Assembly (NCBI RefSeq): GCF_004000215.1
Contig: NZ_RBVY01000010.1
Location: forward strand, 135,018-199,017
Direction: 5' to 3'
Length of the DNA stretch: 64,000 nucleotides
Origin: Nitratireductor alexandrii
GTDB lineage: Bacteria > Pseudomonadota > Alphaproteobacteria > Rhizobiales > Rhizobiaceae
In this document: positions 41,845-50,608 of the stretch, in pieces
How positions within the stretch are numbered: the first letter of the stretch is position 1
Layout: every line of letters starts with the position of its first letter
The notes under the pieces: generated by a model
What the model was told of the DNA's origin: nothing
What the model saw: the letters and a program-made list of their open reading frames with translations, nothing else
Database searches by the model: none
Position numbers and translations under genes: made by a program

Positions 41845-42789
41845 ATGTGCACAGGAGCCGACCACACCATCCACCGCGCCCGGCATCATTTCGGCTGGGA
41901 CAAGGCGATCGCGCCGGTCATGCATGTGGAGCCCGGCGCGCGCCTGAGCTTCGAGTGCCTCGACGCCGCGTGCGGCCATTTCACGCCGCAAAGCACGGTC
42001 GCCGACGTGGCGACGCTGGCCTCCGACACGATCAACCCGGTCACCGGGCCGGTGTTCGTGGACGGGGCCGAGCCGGGTGACGCGCTCAAGGTGACGATCG
42101 AGGCATTCGAGCCGTCCGGCTTCGGCTGGACGGCCAATATTCCCGGTTTCGGCCTGCTTGCCGACCAGTTTCCCGATCCGGCGCTGCATCTGTGGCGCTA
42201 CGACGTTGCGGGGCGCGTGCCGGCCTTGTTCGGCGCCAATGCGCGCGTGCCGCTGAAGCCGTTCGCCGGCACGATCGGGGTCGCGCCGGCCGCGCCCGGG
42301 CGACATTCGGTGGTGCCGCCGCGCCGGGTGGGCGGCAATCTCGACATTCGCGACCTGGCCGCCGGCACGACGCTCTATCTGCCGGTCGAGGTCGCGGGCG
42401 CGCTGTTTTCGATCGGCGACACCCATGCCGCCCAGGGCGATGGCGAGGTGTGCGGCACCGCGATCGAAAGCGCGATGACGGTCGCCCTGAAGCTGGACCT
42501 GGTCAAGCAGGCCGGGCTGTCGATGCCGCGCTTCACCACGCCGGGCCCGGTGACGCGCCATCTCGACGGCGCCGGCTACGAAGTGACGACGGGGGTGGGG
42601 CCGGATCTTCAAGAGGGCGCGCGCACGGCGCTCGCCGGCATGATCGAGCTGATCGCGCGCGAGCACGGGCTCGCTCCCGTCGACGCCTATATGCTGTGCT
42701 CCGTCTGCGGCGATTTGCGGATCAGCGAGATCGTCGACGCGCCGAACTGGGTGGTGTCGTTCTACTTTCCGCGCGCCGTTTTCGCGTAA
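41845..42789 (+). CDS. Acetamidase/formamidase family protein
   Basis: A 314-residue protein of the FmdA/AmdA family. Key segments are SDTINPVTGPVFVDGAEPGD, GEVCGTAIESAMTVALKL, and SIGDTHAAQGDGEVCG with the conserved acidic and histidine residues. The start at 41845 follows GGGGAGA. These enzymes hydrolyse short amides such as formamide to ammonia and the acid. It precedes an ABC importer but is separated by a 350-base leader region, so it may be a separate unit. It could remove formamide released by a ring-cleaving pathway. Confidence 0.86.
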   Translation: MCTGADHTIHRARHHFGWDKAIAPVMHVEPGARLSFECLDAACGHFTPQSTVADVATLASDTINPVTGPVFVDGAEPGDALKVTIEAFEPSGFGWTANIPGFGLLADQFPDPALHLWRYDVAGRVPALFGANARVPLKPFAGTIGVAPAAPGRHSVVPPRRVGGNLDIRDLAAGTTLYLPVEVAGALFSIGDTHAAQGDGEVCGTAIESAMTVALKLDLVKQAGLSMPRFTTPGPVTRHLDGAGYEVTTGVGPDLQEGARTALAGMIELIAREHGLAPVDAYMLCSVCGDLRISEIVDAPNWVVSFYFPRAVFA

Positions 42790-42855
42790 TGGATGTGAGG
42801 CGTAAGTCTTTGCAATCAAAGCGATTGGGTCGGTTTGGCTAGCAAGAGTTTCACT

Positions 42856-42885
42856 TTGACAGCGCGTGGCGGCTTGATGTAGCTT
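42856..42885 (+). promoter_or_regulatory. Candidate promoter upstream of the importer operon
   Basis: A consensus TTGACA -35 box (42856-42861) is followed after 18 bases by TAGCTT (42880-42885). Transcription from here would give a leader of about 250 bases before the ATG at 43141. Identified by consensus only. Confidence 0.45.
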
Positions 42886-42896
42886 TACCCTGCCGC

Positions 42897-43126
42897 GTGA
42901 GTAGAAGCGCACTAATCCCTGCCGCCTGAAGGGCGGGGGAGATAATTGCTCACTTGTTGGAACGCCAACGAGATGGGTTGCGCTGTACGAATTTGGTTCT
43001 TCCCGACTCGTTGTAGACAATTGGGGCTTTCGGCCCCCGGCGGACCGTGTCCGGTGACCGTTGGAGCTGTCCTTCGGGCATGGTTTTGGTGTTGGCGCGA
43101 ATTCGACCGGTCGCTACCGGCCGGTC
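42897..43126 (+). other. Structured, gene-free leader of the importer operon (no known riboswitch matched)
   Basis: The 350-base gap 42790-43140 has no gene but several nested or consecutive stems. An outer GTGAG/CTCAC pair (42897-42901 with 42949-42953) encloses a hairpin CCGCC/GGCGG (42922-42926 with 42932-42936). An 8-base stem follows at 42953-42972 with an AACG loop, then GGGGC/GCCCC at 43023-43037. GACCGG/CCGGTC (43105-43110 with 43121-43126) abuts the ribosome site. I could not match TPP, guanidine, purine, glycine or SAM consensus elements. It is a candidate regulatory RNA only. Confidence 0.3.
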
Positions 43127-43140
43127 TCTGGGAGGAGACG

Positions 43141-44154
43141 ATGCGCAAACTGGCTTTACTACTCAGTGCGATGGTCATGGCGATTGCGGCGCTTCCCGCC
43201 GCCGCGCAGGAACTGACCAAAGTCCGGTTTATTCACGAATGGCGTTTCGAGGGCCATGTCGCGCCTTTTCTGGTCGCGCTCGACAAGGGCTATTACAAGG
43301 ATGAGGGGCTCGACGTCTCGATCGATCCGGGGACCGGCAGCGTCGACGGCATCAACCGGATCGCGTCGGGCTCCTACGATATCGGCCAGATGGACCTCAA
43401 CGCGCTGATCAAATATCGCGACACGGCCGACGCCGTGCCGATCAAGGCGGTGCTGGTGACCTATAACGTGCCGCCGTTTTCGATCCTGACGATCAAGAAG
43501 AACGGCATCGCCGCGCCGAAGGATCTGGAAGGCAAGATCCTTGGCGCGCCGGCGGCGGATGCGGCCTATTCGCATTGGCCGATCTTCGCCAAGCTCAACG
43601 GGATCGACACGTCGACGATCAAGATCGAGAATGTCGGCTTTCCGGTGCGCGAGACCCTTCTGGCGCAGGGCCAGGTCGACGCGGTGACCGCCTTCATCTC
43701 CAACAAGCTCGCGGTCAAGGCCGCCGGCGTGCCCGACGACCAGATCGTGGGCATGATGATGAGCGATTACGGGCTCGACCTGTTCGGCAGCGCGGTGATG
43801 GCGAGCCCGTCCTTCATCGCCGAGCATCCCGAGGCGGTGGCCGGTTTCGTGCGCGCCACCATTCGCGGCTTCCGCGATGCCATCAACGATCCCGAAGGCG
43901 CGATGGACAGCGTCCTCAAACACAATCCGATCGCCAAGCGCGATATCGAGCTCGAACGGCTGAAGCTGGTGGCGCAGCAGTGCTACTTCACCGACGACGT
44001 GCGCGAAAACGGGTTCGGCCATGTCGATGCGGGGCGGTTGGCGCGCTCGATCGACCAGCTCGAGGAAACGTTTTCCTTCACCAACAAGCCGCAGGCGTCC
44101 GACATCTATACCGAGGATTACCTGCCGGCGAAGGAAGAGCGGATGATCCAATAG
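43141..44154 (+). CDS. ABC importer binding protein, NMT1/SsuA-like
   Basis: A 337-residue periplasmic binding protein with signal peptide (LLLSAMVMAIAALPAAAQ), starting at 43141 behind GGGAGGAG. The NMT1/THI5-like fold is visible in FIHEWRFEGHVAPFLVALDK and GYYKDEGLDVSIDPGTGS. VGFPVRETLLAQGQVDAVTA is the typical second-lobe entry. The family binds taurine, sulfonates, pyrimidine precursors, phthalates and other aromatic acids. With UbiD/UbiX and amidohydrolases downstream, an aromatic or heteroaromatic carboxylate is the likeliest ligand, by inference. Confidence 0.88.
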   Translation: MRKLALLLSAMVMAIAALPAAAQELTKVRFIHEWRFEGHVAPFLVALDKGYYKDEGLDVSIDPGTGSVDGINRIASGSYDIGQMDLNALIKYRDTADAVPIKAVLVTYNVPPFSILTIKKNGIAAPKDLEGKILGAPAADAAYSHWPIFAKLNGIDTSTIKIENVGFPVRETLLAQGQVDAVTAFISNKLAVKAAGVPDDQIVGMMMSDYGLDLFGSAVMASPSFIAEHPEAVAGFVRATIRGFRDAINDPEGAMDSVLKHNPIAKRDIELERLKLVAQQCYFTDDVRENGFGHVDAGRLARSIDQLEETFSFTNKPQASDIYTEDYLPAKEERMIQ

Positions 44155-44176
44155 GGTCGAGGCCCGCTACAGGCGG

Positions 44177-44196
44177 GAGCGGCGCGCGCGCCGCTC
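44177..44196 (+). promoter_or_regulatory. Intercistronic palindrome after the binding-protein gene
   Basis: A perfect 20-base palindrome (arms GAGCGGCGCG/CGCGCCGCTC) 22 bases after the binding-protein stop and 33 bases before the permease start. It has the position of hairpins that stabilise the upstream message in importer operons. Confidence 0.55.
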
Positions 44197-44229
44197 TTGC
44201 CACCGGTGCGACTTACAAAGGTGGATAAG

Positions 44230-45051
44230 ATGGCACAGACCGATATCGTCTCGCCTCCGGCCAAACCCGCCCGCCGTGGCCCGGACTGGATCTGGCATGC
44301 GGAAAACATCGGCTCGCCGGTGCTGTTCACGCTCGGCCTGTTCCTGGTTTGGGAAGTGGGCTGCAGGCTGTTCAACGTTCCCGAATCGATCCTGCCGACG
44401 GCCTCGGCGACGCTCGCCGCGCTGTGGGAGTTCCGGGTCGTCATCTTCGACAACATGATCGTGACGTTGTGGACGACGCTGCTCGGCTTCGCGCTGGCGA
44501 TCGTCATCGGCCTGCTTCTGGGCGTCGCGGTGGGCTGGCACCGCGCCGTCTATTCGGCCGTCTACCCGGCGCTGATCGCCTTCAACTCGATCCCGAAAGT
44601 GGCCGTCGTGCCGATCCTGATCCTGTGGTTCGGTCTCGGCACCGTGCCGGCGATCCTGACCGCGTTCCTGATCTCGTTCTTCCCGATCGTGGTCAACGTG
44701 GCGACCGGGCTCGCCACGGTCGAACCGGAGCTCGAGGACGTCTTGCGCGCCCTCGGCGCCAAAAAGCTTGTGGTGATGACCAAGGTCGGCATTCCGCGCT
44801 CGCTGCCGCATTTCTTCGGCTCGCTCAAGGTTGCGATCACGCTCGCTTTCATCGGCGCGGTGGTGGCCGAAACCTCCGGCGCGTCGAAGGGGCTCGGCAA
44901 GCTGATGCTCGACGCCCAGGCCGCCTTCCAGGTGCCGATCGTGTTTGCCGCGCTGTTGGTGCTGTCGGCGCTCGGCATCCTGCTTTACGCGCTTACCGCG
45001 CTGGTCGAGCAACGTTTCACCGGCTGGGCGCATCGTTCGCAGAACCACTGA
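44230..45051 (+). CDS. ABC importer permease, TauC/SsuC-like
   Basis: A 273-residue permease with about six hydrophobic segments. The start at 44230 follows AAGGTGG. Family marks are VTLWTTLLGFALAIVIGLLL, AFNSIPKVAVVPILILWFGL and the coupling loop DVLRALGAKKLVVMTKVGIP. It forms the homodimeric channel of the tau/ssu-type importer encoded with the binding protein before it and the ATPase after it. Confidence 0.9.
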   Translation: MAQTDIVSPPAKPARRGPDWIWHAENIGSPVLFTLGLFLVWEVGCRLFNVPESILPTASATLAALWEFRVVIFDNMIVTLWTTLLGFALAIVIGLLLGVAVGWHRAVYSAVYPALIAFNSIPKVAVVPILILWFGLGTVPAILTAFLISFFPIVVNVATGLATVEPELEDVLRALGAKKLVVMTKVGIPRSLPHFFGSLKVAITLAFIGAVVAETSGASKGLGKLMLDAQAAFQVPIVFAALLVLSALGILLYALTALVEQRFTGWAHRSQNH

Positions 45052-45107
45052 ACCCGAGACACCGGGCCGCGGTTTCGCGGACCACCCCAAGACAGGAGGC
45101 AGGCTCC

Positions 45108-46022
45108 GTGACCTTGCTGTATAACGAAACTTCGCTGCATCAAGCCGACGGCGCGGCCGCCAAGCGGCCGGTCAAGCTGGCGCAGGTCGATCCGGCCCAG
45201 GCCGGCCGGCCGCAAACCGATTTCGTCGAGATTTCCGATGTGACGCTGTCTTATGGCGGCGACGAGGGCGTGACCGCCGTCGAGGAGCTGACCATGTCGG
45301 TGCGCAAGGGCGAGTTCGCCGCCGTGGTGGGACCCTCCGGCTGCGGCAAGTCGACCCTGATGAAGCTGACGACCGGCCTGGTCATTCCGCAAAAGGGCCG
45401 CATCGCCGTCGACGGCACCATGGTTCGCGGGCCGCTCGACATTGTCGGGATGGCGTTCCAGAACCCGTCGCTTCTGCCGTGGCGGCGCACGCTCGAAAAC
45501 ATCATGCTGCCGCTGGAGATCGTCGCGCCGCACGCCCAGCGGCTGCGCAAGCACAAGGCCGAGTATGTCGCGCGTGCCGAAGCCATGCTCGATCTGGTCG
45601 GTCTCGGCGGTTTCGGATCGAACTATCCCTGGCAGCTCTCGGGCGGCATGCAGCAGCGCGCCAATCTGTGCCGGGCGCTGATCCACGAGCCCGGCCTGTT
45701 GATGCTCGACGAACCGTTCGGCGCGCTCGACGCCTTCACCCGCGAGGAATTGTGGGGCGTGATCCGCGACCTGCACCAGAAGAAGAAATTCACCGTGGTG
45801 CTGGTGACGCACGATCTGCGCGAGGCCGTCTACCTGGCCGATCGCGTCTTCGTCATGAGCGCGCGGCCCGGACGCGTGGTGCTGGAACGCGAGATCGGTT
45901 TCGAACGGCCGCGGCCGATCGACCTGACCTACACGGTAGAGTTCAACGACATCGTGCATGAATTGAGGGAAAAGATCGCCGAGGCGCGGGCCGACACGCC
46001 GCAAATCGGTTCGAAAGACTAG
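45108..46022 (+). CDS. ABC importer ATPase, TauB/SsuB-like
   Basis: A 304-residue ATPase starting at GTG (45108), with AGGAGG eight bases upstream. After an N-terminal extension of about 40 residues come Walker A GPSGCGKST, Q-loop AFQNPSLLPWRRT, signature LSGGMQQRANLCRAL, Walker B LLMLDEPFGALDAFTRE and H-loop VTHDLREAVYLADR. It powers the importer. A 405-base gap follows before the amidohydrolases. Confidence 0.92.
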   Translation: MTLLYNETSLHQADGAAAKRPVKLAQVDPAQAGRPQTDFVEISDVTLSYGGDEGVTAVEELTMSVRKGEFAAVVGPSGCGKSTLMKLTTGLVIPQKGRIAVDGTMVRGPLDIVGMAFQNPSLLPWRRTLENIMLPLEIVAPHAQRLRKHKAEYVARAEAMLDLVGLGGFGSNYPWQLSGGMQQRANLCRALIHEPGLLMLDEPFGALDAFTREELWGVIRDLHQKKKFTVVLVTHDLREAVYLADRVFVMSARPGRVVLEREIGFERPRPIDLTYTVEFNDIVHELREKIAEARADTPQIGSKD

Positions 46023-46427
46023 GCGGGAAGGGGGGCGTTTCGGCTGCACCTATTGGGTGTGGCCGAGGCGCGGATGATAAACGCGCGCCGGAACGCGGCG
46101 GGGCTTGCGGAAGGGGCCGCAGGCAAGGGCCGCGATGTGCCGATATTTTCCTAAGCATAGGAAATTACTTGAATTTTTTCTCCTTTTTTACTTTCAAATC
46201 TTGGCTAAATCGGCTAAGAATTTGTCATTGTCAGTAGAAGCAGAACGCCGAATTTCGGTCGCGTATAACGCGAAAAATCCGGTCGGGAATTGCTGGCAAG
46301 AGATCACTTGATCTGCGCCCGACGGTAAGAGCTGACAGAGATTGCGGCAGGATTGTTGTCGGGCGCGGTGGTTTCGCCGCGCACGGGCTCCGTGTTGGCG
46401 GGACTTTGCCAATTGTGGAGACAATCG
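46023..46427. other. 405-base gap with an AT-rich segment and a small palindrome
   Basis: No supported gene. The first ~115 bases are GC-rich like the surroundings. From ~46140 to ~46290 the sequence becomes distinctly AT-rich and carries the palindrome TTTCCTA-AGCA-TAGGAAA (46147-46164), then runs of T and a possible TTGAAT -35 box at 46169. This is most likely the promoter/operator zone of the amidohydrolase-ubiD operon. No clear -10 could be fixed. Confidence 0.4.
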
Positions 46428-47354
46428 ATGATAATCGACATTAGCTGCTACCCCACCAAGCTGGTCGACCTGGCATGGCGGCACGATGGCGATCCGTTTA
46501 CCGGCGAGCGCCTGCTGAAGATGATGGACGGGCCGTTCTGGGTGAACGGCAAGCCGCGCCGCATCGACAAAGCCTTTATCCAGCCGCCCCAGGGCAACAC
46601 GATCTATACTGACGGGCACGGCGACCTGACCGGCAAGGACGCGATCCGCGACTACATGGCCTACACGGTCGAGCTGGTTCAAAAATATCCCGACCGCTTC
46701 CTCGGCTGCTTCGTCTACAATCCGCGCTACGGCACCCAGAACGGTGCCGAGGAGATCGAGCACCACGCCAAGGAATACGGCTTCAAGATGGTGCAGCTCC
46801 AGGCCAACATGCACGCCTACCGGCCCGACCGCGCGCTCGACTGGCTGCGCCCGGCGATGAAGAAATGCGCCGAGCTCGGCCTTCTGGTGAAGGTGCATAC
46901 CGGCGACGGACCCTATTCGATCCCGACCGAGTTCTATCCGATCATCCGCGAGTTCCCCGAGGTCAATTTCATCCTCGGCCATTTCGGCGTGCAGACGGGC
47001 GGCGTCTACTGCTTCGAGCCGTTCCAGATGGCGTTGGACGCGCCCAATGTCTACGCCGAATCGGGCTGGTGCCTGCAGTCGCGCATCGTCGAGTTCGCCA
47101 AGGAACTGCCGAAGGAAAAGATCCTGTTCGGCACCGACACGCCGCCCAACGAGCCGGGCATGTGGCTGAGGCTGCTGGAGGTTCTGTGCCATGAGCCGCC
47201 GCAGGGCATGAACCTCGATGAGGACACGCTGGAAGATTATTTCGGCAACAATATCGCGCGCATGATCGGCCTCGATCCGACGCCGCCGCCGCGCACCCTC
47301 GAAGAGGCGAAAGCACGTCTGAAGGGCGAAGCGCCCAGCCTCGCAACGGCCTGA
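46428..47354 (+). CDS. Amidohydrolase-2 family paralog lacking the HxH metal site
   Basis: A 308-residue TIM-barrel protein, roughly two-thirds identical to the next gene. Residues 4-8 read D-I-S-C-Y where active family members and the neighbour have D-T-H-L-H, so both HxH metal ligands are gone. Q125 also replaces the neighbour's H123 in LxANMH. The later KVHTGDGP, LGHFG and FGTDTPPNEP motifs are kept, and the frame is intact. It is therefore probably a pseudoenzyme, perhaps a structural partner of its paralog, or an enzyme with altered metal use. Start 46428 follows GTGGAGA. Confidence 0.82.
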   Translation: MIIDISCYPTKLVDLAWRHDGDPFTGERLLKMMDGPFWVNGKPRRIDKAFIQPPQGNTIYTDGHGDLTGKDAIRDYMAYTVELVQKYPDRFLGCFVYNPRYGTQNGAEEIEHHAKEYGFKMVQLQANMHAYRPDRALDWLRPAMKKCAELGLLVKVHTGDGPYSIPTEFYPIIREFPEVNFILGHFGVQTGGVYCFEPFQMALDAPNVYAESGWCLQSRIVEFAKELPKEKILFGTDTPPNEPGMWLRLLEVLCHEPPQGMNLDEDTLEDYFGNNIARMIGLDPTPPPRTLEEAKARLKGEAPSLATA

Positions 47355-47396
47355 GGCCGTCCGGCGTATCGCTCTCGAAAAATCCCGGAGATCATC

Positions 47397-48338
47397 ATGA
47401 TTATCGACACCCACCTGCATCCGACCAATCTGGTCGACGAGGCCTGGCGGCACACCGGCACGCCATTCACCGGCGAGCGCATGCTCAAGCTGATGGACGG
47501 TCCGTACTGGATCAACGGCAAGCCGCGCCGCATCGACATGGGTTTCATCCAGCCGCCGCCCGGCAATACCGGCTATCGCGACGGCAACCGCATGGGCCGC
47601 GAGGGCATTCGCGACTACATGGCCTACATCGCCGAGCTGTGCCAGAAATACCCGGACCGCTTCATCGGCAACTTCAACTACAACCCGCGCTGGGGCCCTG
47701 AGAACGGCGCGGCGGAGCTGGAATTCCACGTCAAGGAATACGGCTTCAAGATGCTGAAACTGCACGCCAACATGCACGGCTACCGGCCGGACCGGGCGCT
47801 GGAATGGCTGCGGCCGGCGATGAAGAAATGCGCCGAGCTCGGTGTCGTGGTGCTGATCCACACCGGTGACGGGCCCTACACGATCCCGACGATGTTCTAC
47901 CCGATCATCCGCGAGTTCCCGATGGTCAATTTCATCATCGGCCATTTCGGCATCCAGACCGGTGGCAACTATTCCTTCGAATCCTTCTGGATGGCGATGG
48001 ACACACCCAACGTCTATTGCGAATCCGGCTGGTGCTTCCAGTCGCGGATCGTCGAGTTCGCCAAGGAACTGCCGAAGGACAAGATCGTCTTCGGCACCGA
48101 TTCGCCGCCCAACGAGCCCGGCATGTGGCTGCGCGAGCTGGAGGTTCTGTGCCACGAGCCGCCGCAGGGGCTCGGCCTGTCGGAGGACGACCTGGAAGGT
48201 TATCTGGGCAACAACATCGCCAAGCTGGTCGGCATCGACCCCACCCCTCCGCCCCGTACCATGGACGAGGCGAAGGCGCGCCTGACGGACACCTATGCAG
48301 GCGTCACGCGCGGCGCGGGCCAGGCTGTTCCCGCCTGA
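47397..48338 (+). CDS. Amidohydrolase-2 family metalloenzyme (ACMSD/decarboxylase-like)
   Basis: A 313-residue TIM-barrel protein with complete metal-site motifs: DTHLHPT (H6, H8), LIHTGDGP (H155), IGHFG (H183) and FGTDSPPNEP (D235). The amidohydrolase-2 family includes non-oxidative decarboxylases of aromatic acids and C-O, C-N or lactone hydrolases. It follows its degenerate paralog by 42 bases and precedes ubiD by 66, which places it in a decarboxylation pathway. The exact reaction cannot be read from sequence. Confidence 0.85.
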   Translation: MIIDTHLHPTNLVDEAWRHTGTPFTGERMLKLMDGPYWINGKPRRIDMGFIQPPPGNTGYRDGNRMGREGIRDYMAYIAELCQKYPDRFIGNFNYNPRWGPENGAAELEFHVKEYGFKMLKLHANMHGYRPDRALEWLRPAMKKCAELGVVVLIHTGDGPYTIPTMFYPIIREFPMVNFIIGHFGIQTGGNYSFESFWMAMDTPNVYCESGWCFQSRIVEFAKELPKDKIVFGTDSPPNEPGMWLRELEVLCHEPPQGLGLSEDDLEGYLGNNIAKLVGIDPTPPPRTMDEAKARLTDTYAGVTRGAGQAVPA

Positions 48339-48404
48339 TGTCCGCAGGCGGCCCGGCGATGCCGGGCCGCCGCATCTCCCGTGCCCGAGGCAAGATCAAA
48401 GAGT

Positions 48405-49802
48405 ATGCTGATGGACAAGCCGGCCCCCCACGACGCCCAGGACATCCGCCGTTTCCTGGCCGATTATCGCGCGGCCCGTCCGCACGATCTCCTGACGATC
48501 GACGAGCCGGTTTCCGACGACCAGGACGTCACCGCCTGCATCTGGGCGCTGGCTGCGCAAAACCGGGCGCCGGTGCTGCATTTTCGCAAGGTCGAAAATA
48601 TCGGGGCCGAGGTCGTCTCCAATATTTTCGGCTCGCGCGAGCGCATCGCGCATCTGTTCGGCGTCGAGGAAAGCCGCCTGCACGAGGCCTATCAGGCGCG
48701 CGCGCGCCGCGAGGTCGCGCCGGTGGAACTCGACAGCGGCCCGGTGAGCGAACTGGTCGAGGACGGCGACATCGACCTTGCGACCCTGCCGATGCTGAAG
48801 CACTTCGCCACCGATCGGGCGAAATACATCACCAGCGGCGTCATCATCGCCGAGCATCCCGAGACCGGCGGCGGCAATCTGAGCTACCACCGGGCGATGA
48901 TCCATTCGAAGAACGAACTGGCGACCAGCCTGCATTCGCGCGGCCATTTGTGGCGGCTGTTGAACATGGCCAAGGAGCGCGGCGAGCCGATGCCGGTCGC
49001 CATGGTGATCGGTGCGCATCCGCTGTTCATGATCGCCGCCTCGGCCCGGCTCGCCTTCGGCGCCGATGAGCGCGACGTGGCCGGCGGGCTCTTGGGCGAG
49101 CCGCTCAAAGTGGTGCGCACGCCCAAGCACGGCATCCGCGTGCCGGCCTTCGCCGAGATCGTGCTGGAAGGGGTGATCGAGCCGGAGGCCCATGTCGAGG
49201 AGGGACCTTTCGGCGAGTTCACCGGCTATTCGTCGGACCGCTCGACCAACAATCTGTTCCGGGTCGAGACAGTGATGCGCCGGCGCGACGCGATGCTGGT
49301 GTCGGTCGCCGGCGGCAATTCGGCCGAACATCTCAATCTCGGGCGCGTGCCGCGCGAGGCCGAGATGGTGGAAAAGCTAAAGCAGCGTTTTCCGAGCGTG
49401 ACGGCCGTGCACTACCCGGCTTCGGGCACCCATTTCCACGCCTATGTGGCGCTCAACCAGATGCGGCCGGGCGAGGCGCGGCAGGTCATGCTCGGCCTGC
49501 TCGGCTGGGACGCCTATCTGAAGACGGTGATCGCCGTCGACGCCGATGTCGACGTCACCCGCGACAGCGACGTGCTTTGGGCGCTCTCGACCCATTTCCA
49601 GCCGCATCGCGACGTCGTCATCATCGAAGGGCTGCCCGGCAACGCGCTCGACCCGTCGGCGTCGGGCATCGGCACCACCTCGCGCATGGGCCTCGACGCC
49701 ACGCGCGGCGCCGATTTTCATGGCACGCTGGCCAGGATCGACGATGCGGCGTTCGCCCGCGCCCGTGCCGTGCTCGAACGGCTCGGCACTGCCGGCGGCT
49801 GA
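48405..49802 (+). CDS. UbiD-family prFMN-dependent decarboxylase
   Basis: A 465-residue protein of UbiD type. Family motifs include LPMLKHFATDRAKYITSGVI, GNLSYHRAMIH and EEGPFGEFTGYSSDRS, which contains the catalytic glutamate/arginine network region. Starts at 48405 or 48411 are both possible; ribosome sites are weak. UbiD enzymes (de)carboxylate aromatic, heteroaromatic or alpha,beta-unsaturated acids using prenylated FMN. The adjacent ubiX supplies that cofactor. This is not the ubiquinone gene by context; a catabolic substrate such as a (hetero)aryl carboxylate is inferred. Confidence 0.88.
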   Translation: MLMDKPAPHDAQDIRRFLADYRAARPHDLLTIDEPVSDDQDVTACIWALAAQNRAPVLHFRKVENIGAEVVSNIFGSRERIAHLFGVEESRLHEAYQARARREVAPVELDSGPVSELVEDGDIDLATLPMLKHFATDRAKYITSGVIIAEHPETGGGNLSYHRAMIHSKNELATSLHSRGHLWRLLNMAKERGEPMPVAMVIGAHPLFMIAASARLAFGADERDVAGGLLGEPLKVVRTPKHGIRVPAFAEIVLEGVIEPEAHVEEGPFGEFTGYSSDRSTNNLFRVETVMRRRDAMLVSVAGGNSAEHLNLGRVPREAEMVEKLKQRFPSVTAVHYPASGTHFHAYVALNQMRPGEARQVMLGLLGWDAYLKTVIAVDADVDVTRDSDVLWALSTHFQPHRDVVIIEGLPGNALDPSASGIGTTSRMGLDATRGADFHGTLARIDDAAFARARAVLERLGTAGG

Positions 49803-49814
49803 GGCGGGCGTCCC

Positions 49815-50426
49815 GTGAAGCCGGCCGATCCCTCCCGCAAGCGGCTGATCGTCGGCATCAGCGGCGCCTCCGGCGCGATCTACGGCATTCGCCTTCTGGA
49901 GATCCTGCGCGCGCTCGACATCGAGACGCATCTCATCGTGTCGAACGCGGCGCGGATCACGCTGGCGATGGAAACCGACAGCACGATCGCCGAGGTCGAG
50001 CAGTTGGCGGCCGTGGTACATTCCAACAAGGATATCGGCGCAGCCTGTTCCAGCGGCTCGTTCCGCACGCTGGGCATGATCGTGGCGCCGTGTTCGGTCA
50101 AGACGCTGGCGGAGATCGCGTCCGGCGTGACCTCCAGCCTGTTGGCGCGGGCCGCCGACGTGACGCTGAAGGAACGCCGCAAGCTGGTCTTGATGCTGCG
50201 CGAGACGCCGCTGCATTCGGGCCATATCCGTTCGATGGCGCAGGCGACGGAGGCCGGCGCGATCATCTGCCCGCCGGTGCCGGCATTTTACGCCAAGCCG
50301 CAAACGCTCGACGATATGGTCAACCATACGGTCGGGCGGGTGCTCGACCTGTTCGACATCGATGCCGGCCTCGTGCGGCGCTGGGCCGGACTGAAGGGCG
50401 CTGCCAGGCAGCCGGTGGCCGGGTAG
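49815..50426 (+). CDS. ubiX: UbiX-type flavin prenyltransferase
   Basis: A 203-residue flavoprotein starting at GTG (49815), 12 bases after ubiD. VGISGASGAIYGIRLLE is the nucleotide-binding loop; CSSGSFRTLGMIVAPCSVKT and VLMLRETPLHSGHIRSM are the hallmark segments of the family. It makes prenylated FMN from FMN and dimethylallyl phosphate for the UbiD partner. A dedicated ubiX beside ubiD is typical for catabolic decarboxylases. Confidence 0.92.
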   Translation: MKPADPSRKRLIVGISGASGAIYGIRLLEILRALDIETHLIVSNAARITLAMETDSTIAEVEQLAAVVHSNKDIGAACSSGSFRTLGMIVAPCSVKTLAEIASGVTSSLLARAADVTLKERRKLVLMLRETPLHSGHIRSMAQATEAGAIICPPVPAFYAKPQTLDDMVNHTVGRVLDLFDIDAGLVRRWAGLKGAARQPVAG

Positions 50427-50549
50427 GCCCGTCATTGGTGCCCTAGGCGGTCGCAGACGCTTCAACTTTCCGATTTTCCCGACATTCCCGTTTCTCCCGA
50501 CGACAGGCGGACGATCATTTTGACCTATGTCCCCGCGAACGGAACAGGC

Positions 50550-50577
50550 AAAAAATCGCCGGCGCGAAGGCCGGCGA
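50550..50577 (-). terminator. Intrinsic terminator of the cobW-xdh operon
   Basis: Read on the minus strand, a perfect 8-base GC-rich stem (50577-50570 with 50563-50556) and a 6-base loop are followed by six U residues (50555-50550). It lies 31 bases after the CobW gene stop and is the clearest Rho-independent terminator in the window. The stem could also serve ubiX from the other side, but without a U-run. Confidence 0.8.
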
Positions 50578-50608
50578 CAGGTGGGGTGTCCTGGGAGGAT
50601 GGGTCGTC

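Noticed and set aside
42897..42972. TPP or mini-ykkC (guanidine-II) riboswitch in the importer leader
   Set aside because: The loops and conserved bases do not match: the tetraloop is AACG rather than ACGR, and the TPP CUGAGA core is absent.
46428..47354. Calling the first amidohydrolase a pseudogene
   Set aside because: The frame, length and most motifs are intact and it keeps a good ribosome site. Loss is confined to metal ligands, which fits a pseudoenzyme better than decay.
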